A stretch of DNA of 64,000 nucleotides from Gammaproteobacteria bacterium (GCA_026398875.1 JAPLSB010000002.1:1-64000); one strand, 5' to 3'; counted from the stretch's first letter, positions 25,237 to 35,083 are shown. Notes: generated from the sequence alone by a model not told the origin. A program made the numbers and translations.

Positions 25237-26165
25237 GGCGCTGCGAACTGCTGCCGCCAGTGGTTGGCGATGTCGATGCGCCGCGCGATCCAGACCCGGT
25301 CATGGCCGAGCGCGTAGTCGAGGAAGCGTTCGAGTGCGGCGATCCGGCCTGGCCGGCCGATCAGCCGCGCATGCAGGCCGATCGACAGCATCTTCGGTGC
25401 ATCGAAGCCGTCCGGATCGCCTTCGGCGTACAGGCTGTCGAAGGCGTCCTTCAGGTAGTCGTGGAACTGCGTGCCGCTGTTGAAGCCCTGGGCAGCGGCG
25501 AAGCGCATGTCGTTGCTGTCCAGCGTGTACGGCACGATCAGCTGCGGCTGGCGGCCGGCCGCCGTTTCGACCGACGCCCAGTACGGTAGGTCGTCGGCAT
25601 AGGAATCGGCGCTGTACGCGAAGCCGCCGTGCTCGGTGACCAGGCGCAGCGTGTTCGGGCTGTCGCGGCCGGTGTACCAGCCGAGTGGTGCCGCACCGGT
25701 CATTTCGCGGTGGATCGCCACCGCTTCGGCGATGTGGGCGCGCTCGGTCGCTTCATCGAAGCCCTGATAGCTGATCCAGCGCAGGCCGTGGCAGGCGATC
25801 TCGTGGCCCAGCTCGCGATAGGCGGCCACTGCGTCGGGATGCCGCTGCAGCGCCATCGCCACGGCGAACACGGTTAGCGGCAGGCGGCGCTGCTCGAATG
25901 CGCGCAACACGCGCCACAGGCCGGCCCGGCTGCCGTACTCGTAGATCGATTCCATGCTCATGTGGCGCATCGGAAACGCCTGCGCACCGATGATCTCGGA
26001 CAGGAAGGTCTCCGAGCCGGCATCGCCATGGAGCACGCAGTTTTCGGCACCTTCCTCGTGGTTGAGCACGAACTGCAGCGCGATCCTTGCGCCGCCCGGC
26101 CAGCGTGGATGCGGCGGGTATCGGCCATGGCCGATCAGGTCGCGCGGGTAGGAGGCTACGGTCAT
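25230..26165 (-). CDS. puuE: Polysaccharide-deacetylase-fold allantoinase
   Basis: 311 aa. RYPRDL-type start (MTVASYPRDLIGHGRYPPHP), ARIALQFVLNHEEGAENCVLHGD, YGSRAGLWRVLR, GHEIACHGLRWI, GRDSPNTLRLV and DSNDMRF are the conserved blocks of PuuE, the metal-independent allantoinase described in Pseudomonas. It opens the hydantoin ring of S-allantoin to give allantoate. There is no signal peptide; cytoplasmic. It overlaps guaD by 4 bp (ATGA) and uraD-allC by 7 bp, between the genes that make its substrate and consume its product. Confidence 0.93.
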   Translation of the reverse strand: MTVASYPRDLIGHGRYPPHPRWPGGARIALQFVLNHEEGAENCVLHGDAGSETFLSEIIGAQAFPMRHMSMESIYEYGSRAGLWRVLRAFEQRRLPLTVFAVAMALQRHPDAVAAYRELGHEIACHGLRWISYQGFDEATERAHIAEAVAIHREMTGAAPLGWYTGRDSPNTLRLVTEHGGFAYSADSYADDLPYWASVETAAGRQPQLIVPYTLDSNDMRFAAAQGFNSGTQFHDYLKDAFDSLYAEGDPDGFDAPKMLSIGLHARLIGRPGRIAALERFLDYALGHDRVWIARRIDIANHWRQQFAAPC

Positions 26166-27469
26166 CGGGGCAGGCGGGATTTGGCCGGTTGCCCGAGGAT
26201 AAACGTCTCGCGCACGACGCGGTCGTCACCTAGCGTCATCAGCAGCATCAGCTGTTCGGCCAGCGTTCGCGCCGTGCGGCAGCGGCGCTCGAGCAGCGGT
26301 GTTGCGGCCAGATCAAGGACGACGAAGTCGGCTTCGCGGCCGATGCCGAAGTGGCCGATCCGCTCATCGAGCCCGAGGATCCGCGCGCCGCCGAGGGTGG
26401 CCAGATAGAACGCCCGCAGCGGATGCAGCCGCTGGTCCTGCAACTGCGCAATCTGGTAAGCGGCGAGCATCGTCTGCAGCATGCCGAACGAGGTGCCGCC
26501 GCCGACATCGGTGGCCAGCGCATAGCGCATGCCGAATGCGTCGCTGGCGTCCAGATCGAACAAGCCGCTGCCGAGGAACAGGTTCGAAGTCGGGCAGAAC
26601 GCGGCTGCTGCGCCGCTGGCGGCCATGCGCTGGCGATCGGCCGCGTCGAAGTGGATGCAGTGCGCGTATATCGCGCGCTCGCGCAGCAGCCCGTGGCGTT
26701 CGTAGACGTCGAGATAGCTGCGGGCGTCGGGATACAGCTCGCGCACCCAGGCGATCTCGGCGTGGTTCTCGGCCACGTGGCTGTGGATGAACGTATCTGG
26801 ATACGCGGCCGCCAGCTGGCCGGCCGCCTGCAGCTGGGCTGCGCTCGACGTGGCCGCGAAGCGCGGCGTGATCGCGTAATGCAGGCGCTCATGACCGTGC
26901 CAGCGTTCGATCAGCGCGCGGCTGTCGCGATTGCCGGATGCGGCGCTGTCGCGCAGATCGTCCGGGCAGTTGCGATCCATCAGCACCTTGCCGCAGATCA
27001 TCCGCAGCCGCCGCTCGGCAGCGGCTGCGAAGAAGGCATCGACCGATTCGCGGTGCACGGTGCCGAACACCAGCGCCGTGGTGGTGCCGTTGCGCAGCAG
27101 TTCGTCGATGCAGGCATCGGCCACCGCGCGCGCATGGGCCGCGTCGCCGAAGCGGGCCTCGGCCGGGAACACGTAGTCCTGCAGCCAGTCGAGCAGCTGC
27201 CGGCCGCTGGAGCCGATGACCTCGGTCTGCGGATAGTGCACGTGGCTGTCGACGAAGCCCGGCATCAGCAGCGCATCCGGGTGTTCGGTAACCGGCACGT
27301 CGGCCGGCAGGCTGGCCAGCAGCGCTGCGGCGGGTCCGCAGGCGGCAATGAGGCCGTCTTCGATCACCAGCAGGCCGTCCGGATGGTGCTCGTACGCTGC
27401 GGCGTCGCGGCCATCGCCAGGATCGCGCAGGAAATGCAGCACGGCACCGCGATGGGCGGAAACCGTCAT
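26162..27469 (-). CDS. guaD: Guanine deaminase
   Basis: 435 aa from ATG 27469; an in-frame extension to 28252 lies inside puuD in another frame and is rejected. Amidohydrolase-fold motifs: MPGFVDSHVHYPQTE (HxH zinc ligands), HSHVAENHAEI, YAHCIHF and ALATDVGGGTSFGM (Asp ligand), with the guanine-deaminase form FCPTSNLFLGSGLFD. Guanine is deaminated to xanthine, feeding the XdhAB enzyme encoded upstream. The gap to puuD is 20 bp; it overlaps puuE by 4 bp. Confidence 0.93.
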   Translation of the reverse strand: MTVSAHRGAVLHFLRDPGDGRDAAAYEHHPDGLLVIEDGLIAACGPAAALLASLPADVPVTEHPDALLMPGFVDSHVHYPQTEVIGSSGRQLLDWLQDYVFPAEARFGDAAHARAVADACIDELLRNGTTTALVFGTVHRESVDAFFAAAAERRLRMICGKVLMDRNCPDDLRDSAASGNRDSRALIERWHGHERLHYAITPRFAATSSAAQLQAAGQLAAAYPDTFIHSHVAENHAEIAWVRELYPDARSYLDVYERHGLLRERAIYAHCIHFDAADRQRMAASGAAAAFCPTSNLFLGSGLFDLDASDAFGMRYALATDVGGGTSFGMLQTMLAAYQIAQLQDQRLHPLRAFYLATLGGARILGLDERIGHFGIGREADFVVLDLAATPLLERRCRTARTLAEQLMLLMTLGDDRVVRETFILGQPAKSRLPR

Positions 27470-27489
27470 GGCTGATTCACCCGGCACTT

Positions 27490-28674
27490 TCACCGGGCTT
27501 GGGCCCAGCGCAGCAGCGCGGCGCGCTCGTCGTCGCTCAGGCCAGTGAGGTTGCCCGGCGGCATCGCGCCGCTTTGCACCTGGGTGGCAATCAGGCTGCG
27601 CTTGGCGCGGGCCCGTTCGAGGCTGTCGAACATCGCGCCGTTCGGTGCTGCTGCCATGCCCGGGAACGTCGGGTGCTCGGCGTGGCAAGTGACGCAGCGG
27701 ATGTCGAGGATCGCCAGCGCGCGGGCATCGTCGACCGCCGCGCCCGCAACGCGCGGCGGCTGCAGCAGCACGACGGTCGCCGCGATCAGCGACACGCCGA
27801 GTGCCAGCGCCAGCGGCGAGGTCCGGCCGGCCCGCTCGCGAGCCCGGTGGCGCAGCACGAACCAGTGGCGGATCGCAGCCCCGCCGGCGGCCAGCAGCAC
27901 CAGCGCCAGCGCGTTGTGCGCGGCGTGGGTGATGCCGGCGTAGTGGTTGCTGATCATCGTCAGCAGCACCGGCAACGTGAAATAGGTGTTGTGCACCGAG
28001 CGCTGCTTCCCGCGCTGGGCATCGACCGGGTTCGGCGCGTCGCCCCGGGCAATCGCGGCGACCATGCGCCGCTGACCGGGAATGATCACCATCGCGACAT
28101 TGGCCACCATCATCGTGCCGAGCATCGCGCCGAACAGGATGAAGGCGCCGCGGCCGCTGAACAGCCAGCACAGCGCGAATGCCGCTTGCGCCAGCAGCAG
28201 GGCCAGCACGGCCTGGAACATCCAGCCTGCTTTTGCCAGTGGCGAGCGGCACAGGCCGTCATAGACCAGCCAGCCGCCGACGATGAAGCCGAGCGCCACG
28301 GCCACGCCGGCGTAACCGGCCGGTGCTGCGCGCGCCGGGTCGAGCAGGTTCAGCGCCGGGTCCAGGAAATAGACCAGCACCAGCATCGCGAAGCCGGTCA
28401 GCCAGGTGCTGTAGGCCTCCCAGTAGAACCAGTGCAGCTGGCTCGGCATCTGCGGCGGACCGAGCCGGTACTTCTGCGGGTTGTAGAAGCCGCCGCCATG
28501 CACGGCCCACAGCTCGCCAGCCACACCCTTGTCCTTCAGTGCGGCGTCGGTCGGCGCATCGAGATGGTTGTCGAGCCAGACGAAGTAAAAGCTGGCGCCG
28601 ATCCAGGCGATGCCGACGATCAAATGCGCCCAGCGGGTCAGCAGGCTCAGCCAGTCCAGCCAGTAGGCGCTCAT
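27490..28674 (-). CDS. puuD: PuuD-type membrane urate oxidase with a C-terminal cytochrome c domain
   Basis: 394 aa. About eight membrane helices occupy residues 10-310 (LIVGIAWIGASFYFVWLDNH begins the conserved block; GGGFYNPQKYRLGP and LHWFYWEAYSTWLTGFAML follow). The C-terminal 80 residues form a small cytochrome c domain with the heme motif CVTCH and a later Met in SGAMPPGNLTG. This is the PuuD architecture, converting urate to 5-hydroxyisourate with electrons passed to the respiratory chain instead of producing H2O2. It overlaps xdhC by 4 bp. Confidence 0.93.
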   Translation of the reverse strand: MSAYWLDWLSLLTRWAHLIVGIAWIGASFYFVWLDNHLDAPTDAALKDKGVAGELWAVHGGGFYNPQKYRLGPPQMPSQLHWFYWEAYSTWLTGFAMLVLVYFLDPALNLLDPARAAPAGYAGVAVALGFIVGGWLVYDGLCRSPLAKAGWMFQAVLALLLAQAAFALCWLFSGRGAFILFGAMLGTMMVANVAMVIIPGQRRMVAAIARGDAPNPVDAQRGKQRSVHNTYFTLPVLLTMISNHYAGITHAAHNALALVLLAAGGAAIRHWFVLRHRARERAGRTSPLALALGVSLIAATVVLLQPPRVAGAAVDDARALAILDIRCVTCHAEHPTFPGMAAAPNGAMFDSLERARAKRSLIATQVQSGAMPPGNLTGLSDDERAALLRWAQAR

Positions 28675-29759
28675 GCGCTCACTCGGCGGGTGCCGCAGCC
28701 GGCACAGCCCTGCGGCTGGTCGATCCGGCAGCCGTCGTCGGCCAGCGGTGTCGCCATCGCGGACGGCATTGCCAGGCCTTGCAGCAGCTGCGCGGCCACC
28801 GACACGGCAATCGCGGCCGGCAGCTTGCTGCTGATACCGTCGATGCCGACCGGGCAGGCGATGGCGCCGGCATCAAGCCCTTCGCGCGCCAGCCGCGAGC
28901 GGAAGCGCGCCGCTTTCGAATGCGAGCCGATCATGCCGATGAACGCGGCATCGCCACGCTTGAGCAGCGCCTGACACAGTGCGTAATCGATCTGGTGGTC
29001 ATGGGTCATCAGCAGGTAGCGGCAGGCGGGCGGCGCCTCGGCAATCGTCGCGACCGGATCGGTAGCGACACGGACCTCGATGGCCGCTGCGATGTCGGCA
29101 GGGAAGATATCGGGCCGCGAATCGATCCAGCGCAGCCGGAACGGCAGCGCGGCAATGATCGGCGCCAGCGCCTGGCCGACATGGCCGGCGCCGAACAGCC
29201 ACAGCGGCGCCCGAACGGCATCGAGCCGCTGCTGCAGCCGGGCGCTGCCGTCGCGGTCGTCGGATGCGAACTGCAGCGCCGGTGTGTCCTCCGCCGACAC
29301 CAGCTGCCGGTGGACACGGCCGGCGGCATCGATCCGGCTGTCGAGCAGCATCGCCTGATCCCGCGCTGCGGCTGCCGCCGCTGCGCTCAGCAACGGCCGG
29401 TCGGCCACCGTCCAGCGCTCGATCCACAAATCGACGACGCCACCGCAGCACTGCGCCAGTTCCAGCCCGAGCCGGTGGCGCAGCACCTTGCCGTCGATGC
29501 CGTCGACATCGACCATCACCCGGGCCGCCAGCGTGGCATCCCATTCCAGATAGCCGCCGCCGATGCTGCCGATGCTGGCGTCGGCGGTAACCAGCATCGA
29601 GGTGCCGGCCTCGCGCGGCGCCGAGCCGCGCAGCGAGGCCAGCACCACGCGCACCACCACCGGCTGGCTGGTCAGCAGTTCGAGCACCGTTTTCGGCCAG
29701 TGCTGGCCGAGGTCCGGGCGGCTGACGGCCGGCAGATCAAGACGACGCAGCTGGTTCAT
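28671..29759 (-). CDS. xdhC: Xanthine dehydrogenase accessory protein XdhC
   Basis: 362 aa. The N-terminal XdhC/CoxI domain has VVVRVVLASLRGSAPREAGT and GSIGGGYLEW; the central LGLELAQCCGG carries the Cys pair; the C-terminal Rossmann part has LWLFGAGHVGQALAPI. XdhC binds molybdenum cofactor, promotes its sulfuration and delivers it to the XdhB subunit. The 4-bp overlaps with xdhB and puuD place it within a coupled translation unit. Confidence 0.93.
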   Translation of the reverse strand: MNQLRRLDLPAVSRPDLGQHWPKTVLELLTSQPVVVRVVLASLRGSAPREAGTSMLVTADASIGSIGGGYLEWDATLAARVMVDVDGIDGKVLRHRLGLELAQCCGGVVDLWIERWTVADRPLLSAAAAAAARDQAMLLDSRIDAAGRVHRQLVSAEDTPALQFASDDRDGSARLQQRLDAVRAPLWLFGAGHVGQALAPIIAALPFRLRWIDSRPDIFPADIAAAIEVRVATDPVATIAEAPPACRYLLMTHDHQIDYALCQALLKRGDAAFIGMIGSHSKAARFRSRLAREGLDAGAIACPVGIDGISSKLPAAIAVSVAAQLLQGLAMPSAMATPLADDGCRIDQPQGCAGCGTRRVSA

Positions 29760-32083
29760 CGCCAGTCCTCGCCGCGAATCGCGGCAATCGCCCGCAGCAC
29801 CGTTTCCGGCGTGGCCGGGGCGGGCAGCAGCGGCAGCCGGCTGCCATCGCCGCAGGCGGCAACGGCATCGCGGATCGCATGCAGTGCCGAGAACGCCAGC
29901 ATCAGCGGCGGCTCGCCGACGGCCTTCGAGCGGTGGATGGTGTCTTCGACGTTCGGCGCATGCGCCAGCAGCGCAACATGCGACTCGACCGGCCAGTCAC
30001 GGGCCGTCGGGATCTTGTAGGTCGACGGCGCATGCGTTTTCAGATGACCGTCGCGGCTGAAGAACAGCTCCTCGGTGGTCAGCCAGCCGTAGCCCTGCAG
30101 GTAGCCGCCTTCGATCTGGCCGCGGTCGAGCGCCGGATTCAGCGACTGGCCAACGTCGTGCAGCACGTCGACGCGCAGCAGCCGGGTTTCGCCGGTCAGC
30201 GTGTCGACAGCGACTTCCGACACCGACACGCCGTAGCCGAAGTAGAAGAACGGCCGGCCGGTGAAGCGGGCGCGATCCCAGTGGATCTTCGGCGTGCGGT
30301 AGTAGCCGGTCGCCGACAACGGCACGCGCGCCAGATACGCCTGCTTGACGACGTCGGCGAACGCGAGTGTGTGCTCGCCGACATGGACCTGCCCGCCATC
30401 GAAGCAGACCTGTTCGGAAGCCACGCCAAACGCCGTGCACAGGTGTGCAACGAGCCGGGCGCGAATCGTCCGCGCGGCGGCCTGCGCCGCCTTGCCGTTC
30501 AGATCGGCACCGCTGGAGGCCGCGGTGGCCGAGGTGTTCGGCACCTTGCCGGTGTCGGTCGTGGTGATCCGCACGGCGCTCGCCGGCAGGCCCAGTTCCT
30601 GCGCCACGATCTGGATGATCTTGGTGTGCAGGCCCTGGCCCATCTCGGTGCCGCCGTGGTTGATCGCGACACTGCCGTCCTTGTAGACGTGAAGCAGCGC
30701 GCCGGCCTGGTTGTAGAACGTGGCGTTGAACGAAATGCCGAACTTGACCGGCGTCAGCGCCAGGCCGCGCTTCACCACCGGGTTGGCCGCGTTCCACGCA
30801 CTGATCGCGCGCCGCCGCGCCCGGTAGCCGCTGCTGGCTTCAAGCTGGTCGGTCAGCGTGTCGAGCACGTTGTCCTCGACCGTCTGCCCGTACGGCGTGA
30901 CGTTGCGCGTGGTCAGGCCGTAGTAGTTGCGACGGCGGACGGTCAGCGGATCGAGCTTCAGCGTGCGGGCAATGTCGTCGATCACCTGTTCGATCACCAG
31001 CATGCCCTGCGGGCCGCCGAAGCCGCGGAACGCGGTGTTCGACACGGTGTTCGTGCGGCAGCGGTGCGAGACGATCTCGACGTGTTCGAGGAAGTAGGCG
31101 TTGTCGACATGGCAGACGGCGCGGTCGTTGACCGGGCCGCTCAGGTCGGCCGAATGGCCGCAGCGCGAGGCCAGCATCACCTTCAACGCGATGATCCGGC
31201 CGCTGTCGTCGAAGCCGACCTCGTAGTCGGCCAGGAAGTCGTGGCGCTTGCCGGTGATCAGCATGTCGGCATCGCGATCCAGCCGCAGCTTGACCGGCTT
31301 GCCGGTCTTCACCGCCAGCAGCGCCGCCGCCGCCGCCAGCAGCGCCGGCTGGCTTTCCTTGCCGCCGAAGCCGCCGCCCATGCGCCGGCACTGCACGCTG
31401 ATGTCCTGCATCGGCCGCGCCAGCACTTCGCTGACCACATGCTGGACTTCGGTCGGATGCTGGGTCGAGCAATGGATCGTGAGCTGCCCGTCTTCGCCGG
31501 GAATCGCGACCGCAATCTGGCCTTCCAGATACAGGTGATCCTGACCGCCGCAGACCATGGTTCCGCTGAGCCGCTTCGGCGCGCTGGCCAGCGCCTGATC
31601 GGGTGCGCCGCGACGCAGCGTTTCGCTGGGGATCACGTAGCTGTCGGCGGCCAGCGCTGCGCGGATTTCGAGGATCGCCGGCAGCGCTTCGATGTCGGCG
31701 CGGAAGCGCTTCGCGGCACGATTGGCGGCGCGATGGCTGGTCGCGGCGACTGCGAACATCGGCTGGCCGGCATGGCTCAGCAGCGGCCCGGCAAACACCG
31801 GATCGTCGGCGACAATGCCGCCGTAGTTGTTGTGGCCGGGAATGTCGGCAGCGGTGGCGATGGCGACGACGCCATCGCTGGCCAGCACCTCGGCAAGGTC
31901 GAGCGCGCGAAGCTGCCCATGCGCAACCGGGCTCAGCCCGAACGCGGCATGCAGCGTGCCGGCCGGCAACGGCAGGTCGTCGACATAGACGGCTCGACCG
32001 CTGACATGCAGATGCGCCGCCTCGTGACGCAGCGGCGTGCCGACAGCGCCGTCGATGATCGGCTTGTCGTGCATGCCGCCCAT
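29756..32083 (-). CDS. xdhB: Xanthine dehydrogenase, molybdopterin-binding subunit
   Basis: 775 aa, the typical length of the separate large subunit. Conserved blocks: GRAVYVDDLPLPAGTLHAAF near the N-terminus, RMGGGFGGKESQPA, NTAFRGFGGPQGM (Moco binding), NHGGTEMGQGLHTK, and KAVGEPPLMLA holding the catalytic Glu. With XdhA it hydroxylates hypoxanthine and xanthine to urate. The ATG overlaps the xdhA stop by 1 bp (TGATG), so the subunits are made together. It is followed directly by xdhC. Confidence 0.95.
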   Translation of the reverse strand: MGGMHDKPIIDGAVGTPLRHEAAHLHVSGRAVYVDDLPLPAGTLHAAFGLSPVAHGQLRALDLAEVLASDGVVAIATAADIPGHNNYGGIVADDPVFAGPLLSHAGQPMFAVAATSHRAANRAAKRFRADIEALPAILEIRAALAADSYVIPSETLRRGAPDQALASAPKRLSGTMVCGGQDHLYLEGQIAVAIPGEDGQLTIHCSTQHPTEVQHVVSEVLARPMQDISVQCRRMGGGFGGKESQPALLAAAAALLAVKTGKPVKLRLDRDADMLITGKRHDFLADYEVGFDDSGRIIALKVMLASRCGHSADLSGPVNDRAVCHVDNAYFLEHVEIVSHRCRTNTVSNTAFRGFGGPQGMLVIEQVIDDIARTLKLDPLTVRRRNYYGLTTRNVTPYGQTVEDNVLDTLTDQLEASSGYRARRRAISAWNAANPVVKRGLALTPVKFGISFNATFYNQAGALLHVYKDGSVAINHGGTEMGQGLHTKIIQIVAQELGLPASAVRITTTDTGKVPNTSATAASSGADLNGKAAQAAARTIRARLVAHLCTAFGVASEQVCFDGGQVHVGEHTLAFADVVKQAYLARVPLSATGYYRTPKIHWDRARFTGRPFFYFGYGVSVSEVAVDTLTGETRLLRVDVLHDVGQSLNPALDRGQIEGGYLQGYGWLTTEELFFSRDGHLKTHAPSTYKIPTARDWPVESHVALLAHAPNVEDTIHRSKAVGEPPLMLAFSALHAIRDAVAACGDGSRLPLLPAPATPETVLRAIAAIRGEDWR

Positions 32084-33546
32084 CAGCCGCCCACCTGCTC
32101 GATGCGCAGCCGCACCGGCTGCGCGGCGTGTTCAAGCCGGAATCGTTCCAGCAGCCGCGCGGCACTGAGGCGTCGATAGGCGGCTGTGCCGCGCAGGTCG
32201 TCAAGCGGCTGGAAATCGGCTTGCAGCGCTGCGCTGGCTGCCGCGAACGCGGCTTCGGTCCACGGCTGGCCGATCAACGCGGCCTCGGCCTGCCGCGCGC
32301 GCGCCGGCACCGCCGCCATGCCGCCGAAGCCCATCCGCGCGCTGGCAATCCGGTCGCCGTCCATGGTCACGGCGAAGCCGGCGCTGACCGCCGAGATGTC
32401 CTGATCGAAGCGCTTCGACAGCTTGTAGGCCGCCAGCCGCAAGCCGGGAGCGGCGCGCGGTACGCGCACCGACGCGATGAATTCGCCGGGCGCCAGGTCC
32501 TTCTTCTGGTAGCCGAGATAAAGGTTTTCCAGCGGGATCGTCCGCGCTGATGCACCACAGCGCAGGTTCACTTCCGCACCGAGCGCGATCAGTACCGGCA
32601 TCGCATCGCCGATCGGCGAGCCGTTGCCGAGATTGCCGCACAGCGTGCCGCTGTTGTTGACCAGTGACGAGGCAAAGCGCCGCGCCAGATCGGCCAGCGG
32701 CGGGTGTTCGGCGACCAGCGCTGCCCAGGCCTCGGCCAAGGTCACCGCCGCACCGATGGTGATGGCGTCGCGGTCGTGCTCGATCCGCTGCAGCTCGGCG
32801 ACCTCGCCGAGATAGAGGATCGATGTGAACGCGCGGTCCTGCTTGGTGACCCACAGGCCGATATCGGTGCCGCCGGCCAGCAGCTGCGCCTGCGGGTTCG
32901 CGACGTAAGCGTCGGCAAACGCAGCGAGCGAACGCGGTGCCGTGAAACCGGGTACGGCAAGTGCCGTATCGCGCTGGATCGCCGCGAGTGCGGAGATACG
33001 TTCGGGCGAAGCGGCATCGGCCCGCGACCAGACTTCGGGCTCCGGATAGTCACTGGCTGCCAGCGCCGCATCGACGATCGGTCGGTAGCCGGTGCAGCGG
33101 CACAGGTTGCCGGACAGCGTGTCGAGCACCTGGTCGCGGCTCGGCGACGGGTTGGCAAGGTACTGCGCGTACAGCGCCATCACGAAGCCCGGCGTGCAGT
33201 AGCCGCACTGCGAGGCGTGGTGATCGACCAGCGCCTGCTGCACTGGATGCAGAGGGCCGGCTGGCGGTGACAGGCTTTCGACGGTCAGCAGCTCGCAACC
33301 GTCGAGGGTCGGCAGGAAGCGGATGCAGCTGTTGATCGCGCGGCGTTCGATGCGGCCATCGCGGAGCTGGCCGATGACGACCGTGCAGGCGCCACAGTCG
33401 CCTTCGTTGCAGCCTTCCTTGGTGCCGCAGCGGCCGCGGTGCTCGCGCAGCCAGTCGAGCACCGTGGTGGTCGGCGGCAGGTCGCGGAGCTGCACGACCT
33501 CGCCATCGAGCAGGAAACGGATCGTTGCAGGGTCGTCGGGCTGCAT
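32083..33546 (-). CDS. xdhA: Xanthine dehydrogenase, FeS/FAD subunit
   Basis: 487 aa. The ferredoxin-like [2Fe-2S] cluster is bound by CGTKEGCNEGDCGAC plus NSCIRF; the second all-helical cluster by SQCGYCTPGFVM and GNLCRCTGYRPI. From about residue 200 the FAD domain shows LLAGGTDIGLWVTK and NNSGTLCGNLGNGSPIGDA. Electrons from the molybdenum site of XdhB pass through these clusters and FAD to NAD+. It lies 6 bp downstream of uraH. Confidence 0.95.
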   Translation of the reverse strand: MQPDDPATIRFLLDGEVVQLRDLPPTTTVLDWLREHRGRCGTKEGCNEGDCGACTVVIGQLRDGRIERRAINSCIRFLPTLDGCELLTVESLSPPAGPLHPVQQALVDHHASQCGYCTPGFVMALYAQYLANPSPSRDQVLDTLSGNLCRCTGYRPIVDAALAASDYPEPEVWSRADAASPERISALAAIQRDTALAVPGFTAPRSLAAFADAYVANPQAQLLAGGTDIGLWVTKQDRAFTSILYLGEVAELQRIEHDRDAITIGAAVTLAEAWAALVAEHPPLADLARRFASSLVNNSGTLCGNLGNGSPIGDAMPVLIALGAEVNLRCGASARTIPLENLYLGYQKKDLAPGEFIASVRVPRAAPGLRLAAYKLSKRFDQDISAVSAGFAVTMDGDRIASARMGFGGMAAVPARARQAEAALIGQPWTEAAFAAASAALQADFQPLDDLRGTAAYRRLSAARLLERFRLEHAAQPVRLRIEQVGG

Positions 33547-33552
33547 GGCGCT

Positions 33553-33903
33553 TCAGCTGCCGCGATAGGTCGAATAGCTCCACGGCGACAGCAGCAGCGG
33601 CACGTGGTAGTTCGCCGATGCATCGGCGATGCCGAAGCGCAGGGTGACGACATCGAGAAACGGTGGATCGGGCAACGTGTGTCCGCTGTGCGCGAAGTAA
33701 TCGGCGACCTCGAAGCAAAGCTCGTAGATGCCGCTGGCCATCGCGGCACCTTCGAGCAGCGGCGCGTCGACCCGGCCATCGGCATTGGTGATGAATTCGC
33801 ACAGCCGCTCGCGGCTCGTTGCACAGCGCCACAGGCTGCCGCGCAGCGCGGCTGCTGGGCGCCCGCTGGCGGTGTCGAGGACGTGGGTACTGAGCTTGGC
33901 CAT
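33553..33903 (-). CDS. uraH: 5-hydroxyisourate hydrolase (transthyretin-related)
   Basis: 116 aa from ATG 33903; an open frame further upstream lies within the neighbouring gene. [29 protein letters not shown] and the C-terminal tetrapeptide YRGS, with [18 protein letters not shown], are diagnostic. The conserved catalytic His (STHVLD), Arg and His (YHVP) are present. It hydrolyses 5-hydroxyisourate, the PuuD product, to OHCU for UraD. Cytoplasmic homotetramer in the family. It is 6 bp upstream of xdhA and 22 bp downstream of the ene-reductase gene. Confidence 0.95.
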   Translation of the reverse strand: MAKLSTHVLDTASGRPAAALRGSLWRCATSRERLCEFITNADGRVDAPLLEGAAMASGIYELCFEVADYFAHSGHTLPDPPFLDVVTLRFGIADASANYHVPLLLSPWSYSTYRGS

Positions 33904-33925
33904 GGCGAGGATGCAGACAGAACGA

Positions 33926-35083
33926 TCAGGCGACCCGGCGCTCGGCGAGCGCCGCAGGTAGCGGTGGCCATCCAATGCAGGAATCGTGCGCACGGAAGTT
34001 GCGCAGCCACCAAGCCCAGTCTTCCGGCACCAGCGAGAACGGGTCTTCGTGCGCCAGTTCACGTGCGGCCCAGACCGGCCAGTGCGGATTGGCCAGCGCC
34101 GGCCGGCCCAGCATGGCGATATCGATCAGCTCCTTGCGGATCACCTCGTCGGCGACCTGCGGCAGGCCAAGATTCCAGCTGGCCGCGACCGGCAGGCCGA
34201 CCTCACGGCGCACGCGCGACGCGCGCTCGACCATGAACGCCATGTCGGAAAACGGCGGTGCGGTCATCTCGTCGGTGTTGAAGCCGATGCTCAGATCGGC
34301 AAGGTCAAGACCGTGGTCCTTCATCATCCGCACGGCTTCGATCGAATCGTCGAACTGCACGCCTTTCGGGTTCAGATCGTCCGAGCCCAGCCGCATGGTC
34401 AGCGGGTAGCGCTCGGGCCAGACGGCGCGCACGGCGTCCAGTGCTTCCAGATGAAAGCGCATGCGGTTTTCCAGGCTGCCGCCATATTCGTCGCTGCGCT
34501 TGTTGGCCAGCGGCGAGAAGAAGCTGGCGCCGAGATAGCCGTGCGCGAAGTGCATCTCCAGCCATTCGAAGCCGGCATCGACGGCACGTCGCGTCGCGTC
34601 GGCATAGGCGCGGTGGATCGCCTTGATCTCGTCGCGCGTCAGTTCATGCACCGGATGGACGCGATGGCCGCCGTACGGCACGGCCGATGGCCCGACCACT
34701 GGCCAGCCGTCCGGATGATCCGGTGGCAGCTGTGCGCCGCCTTCCCAGGGTTTCAGCTCCGAACCCTTGCGGCCGGTATGACCGAGCTGGATCGCCGGCA
34801 CCGCGCCGAATTCCTTGATGATCGACGTGACCCGCTTCAGGCCATCGACCTGTGAGTCCTTCCAGATACCGGCGCAGCCGACGCTGGTCCGGCCGTCCGG
34901 GGTGATCGCGATCTGCTCCGGGAATACCAGGCCGAAGCCGCCGGCTGCGCGCGAGCCCATCAGCATGATGTGGAAATCGTTCATCTCGCCGTCGACCGAC
35001 CGGTACATGGTCATCGGCGACATCGCGATGCGGTTGCGCAGGGTGACGCCCTTGAGCGTGTACGGGCTGAACAGATGCGGCAT
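33926..35083 (-). CDS. Old-yellow-enzyme family NADH:flavin oxidoreductase at the head of the purine operon
   Basis: 385 aa TIM-barrel flavoprotein. [20 protein letters not shown] at the N-terminus, [30 protein letters not shown] (active-site His pair) and [16 protein letters not shown], then [14 protein letters not shown], are hallmarks of the YqjM/NamA-like OYE class. It reduces activated C=C bonds with NAD(P)H. It is only 22 bp from uraH on the same strand with no terminator, so it looks like the first gene of the operon. No known purine-pathway step requires an OYE; either it has a separate job or an undescribed one here. Confidence 0.88.
   Translation of the reverse strand: MPHLFSPYTLKGVTLRNRIAMSPMTMYRSVDGEMNDFHIMLMGSRAAGGFGLVFPEQIAITPDGRTSVGCAGIWKDSQVDGLKRVTSIIKEFGAVPAIQLGHTGRKGSELKPWEGGAQLPPDHPDGWPVVGPSAVPYGGHRVHPVHELTRDEIKAIHRAYADATRRAVDAGFEWLEMHFAHGYLGASFFSPLANKRSDEYGGSLENRMRFHLEALDAVRAVWPERYPLTMRLGSDDLNPKGVQFDDSIEAVRMMKDHGLDLADLSIGFNTDEMTAPPFSDMAFMVERASRVRREVGLPVAASWNLGLPQVADEVIRKELIDIAMLGRPALANPHWPVWAARELAHEDPFSLVPEDWAWWLRNFRAHDSCIGWPPLPAALAERRVA

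Noticed and set aside
26162..28252. Guanine deaminase extended by 261 residues at the N-terminus
   Set aside because: The extra part is puuD read in another frame; the normal guanine deaminase start is at 27469.
29879..32179. Plus-strand open frame of about 766 codons antisense to xdhB
   Set aside because: xdhB is unmistakable; the antisense translation has the composition of a GC-rich shadow frame.
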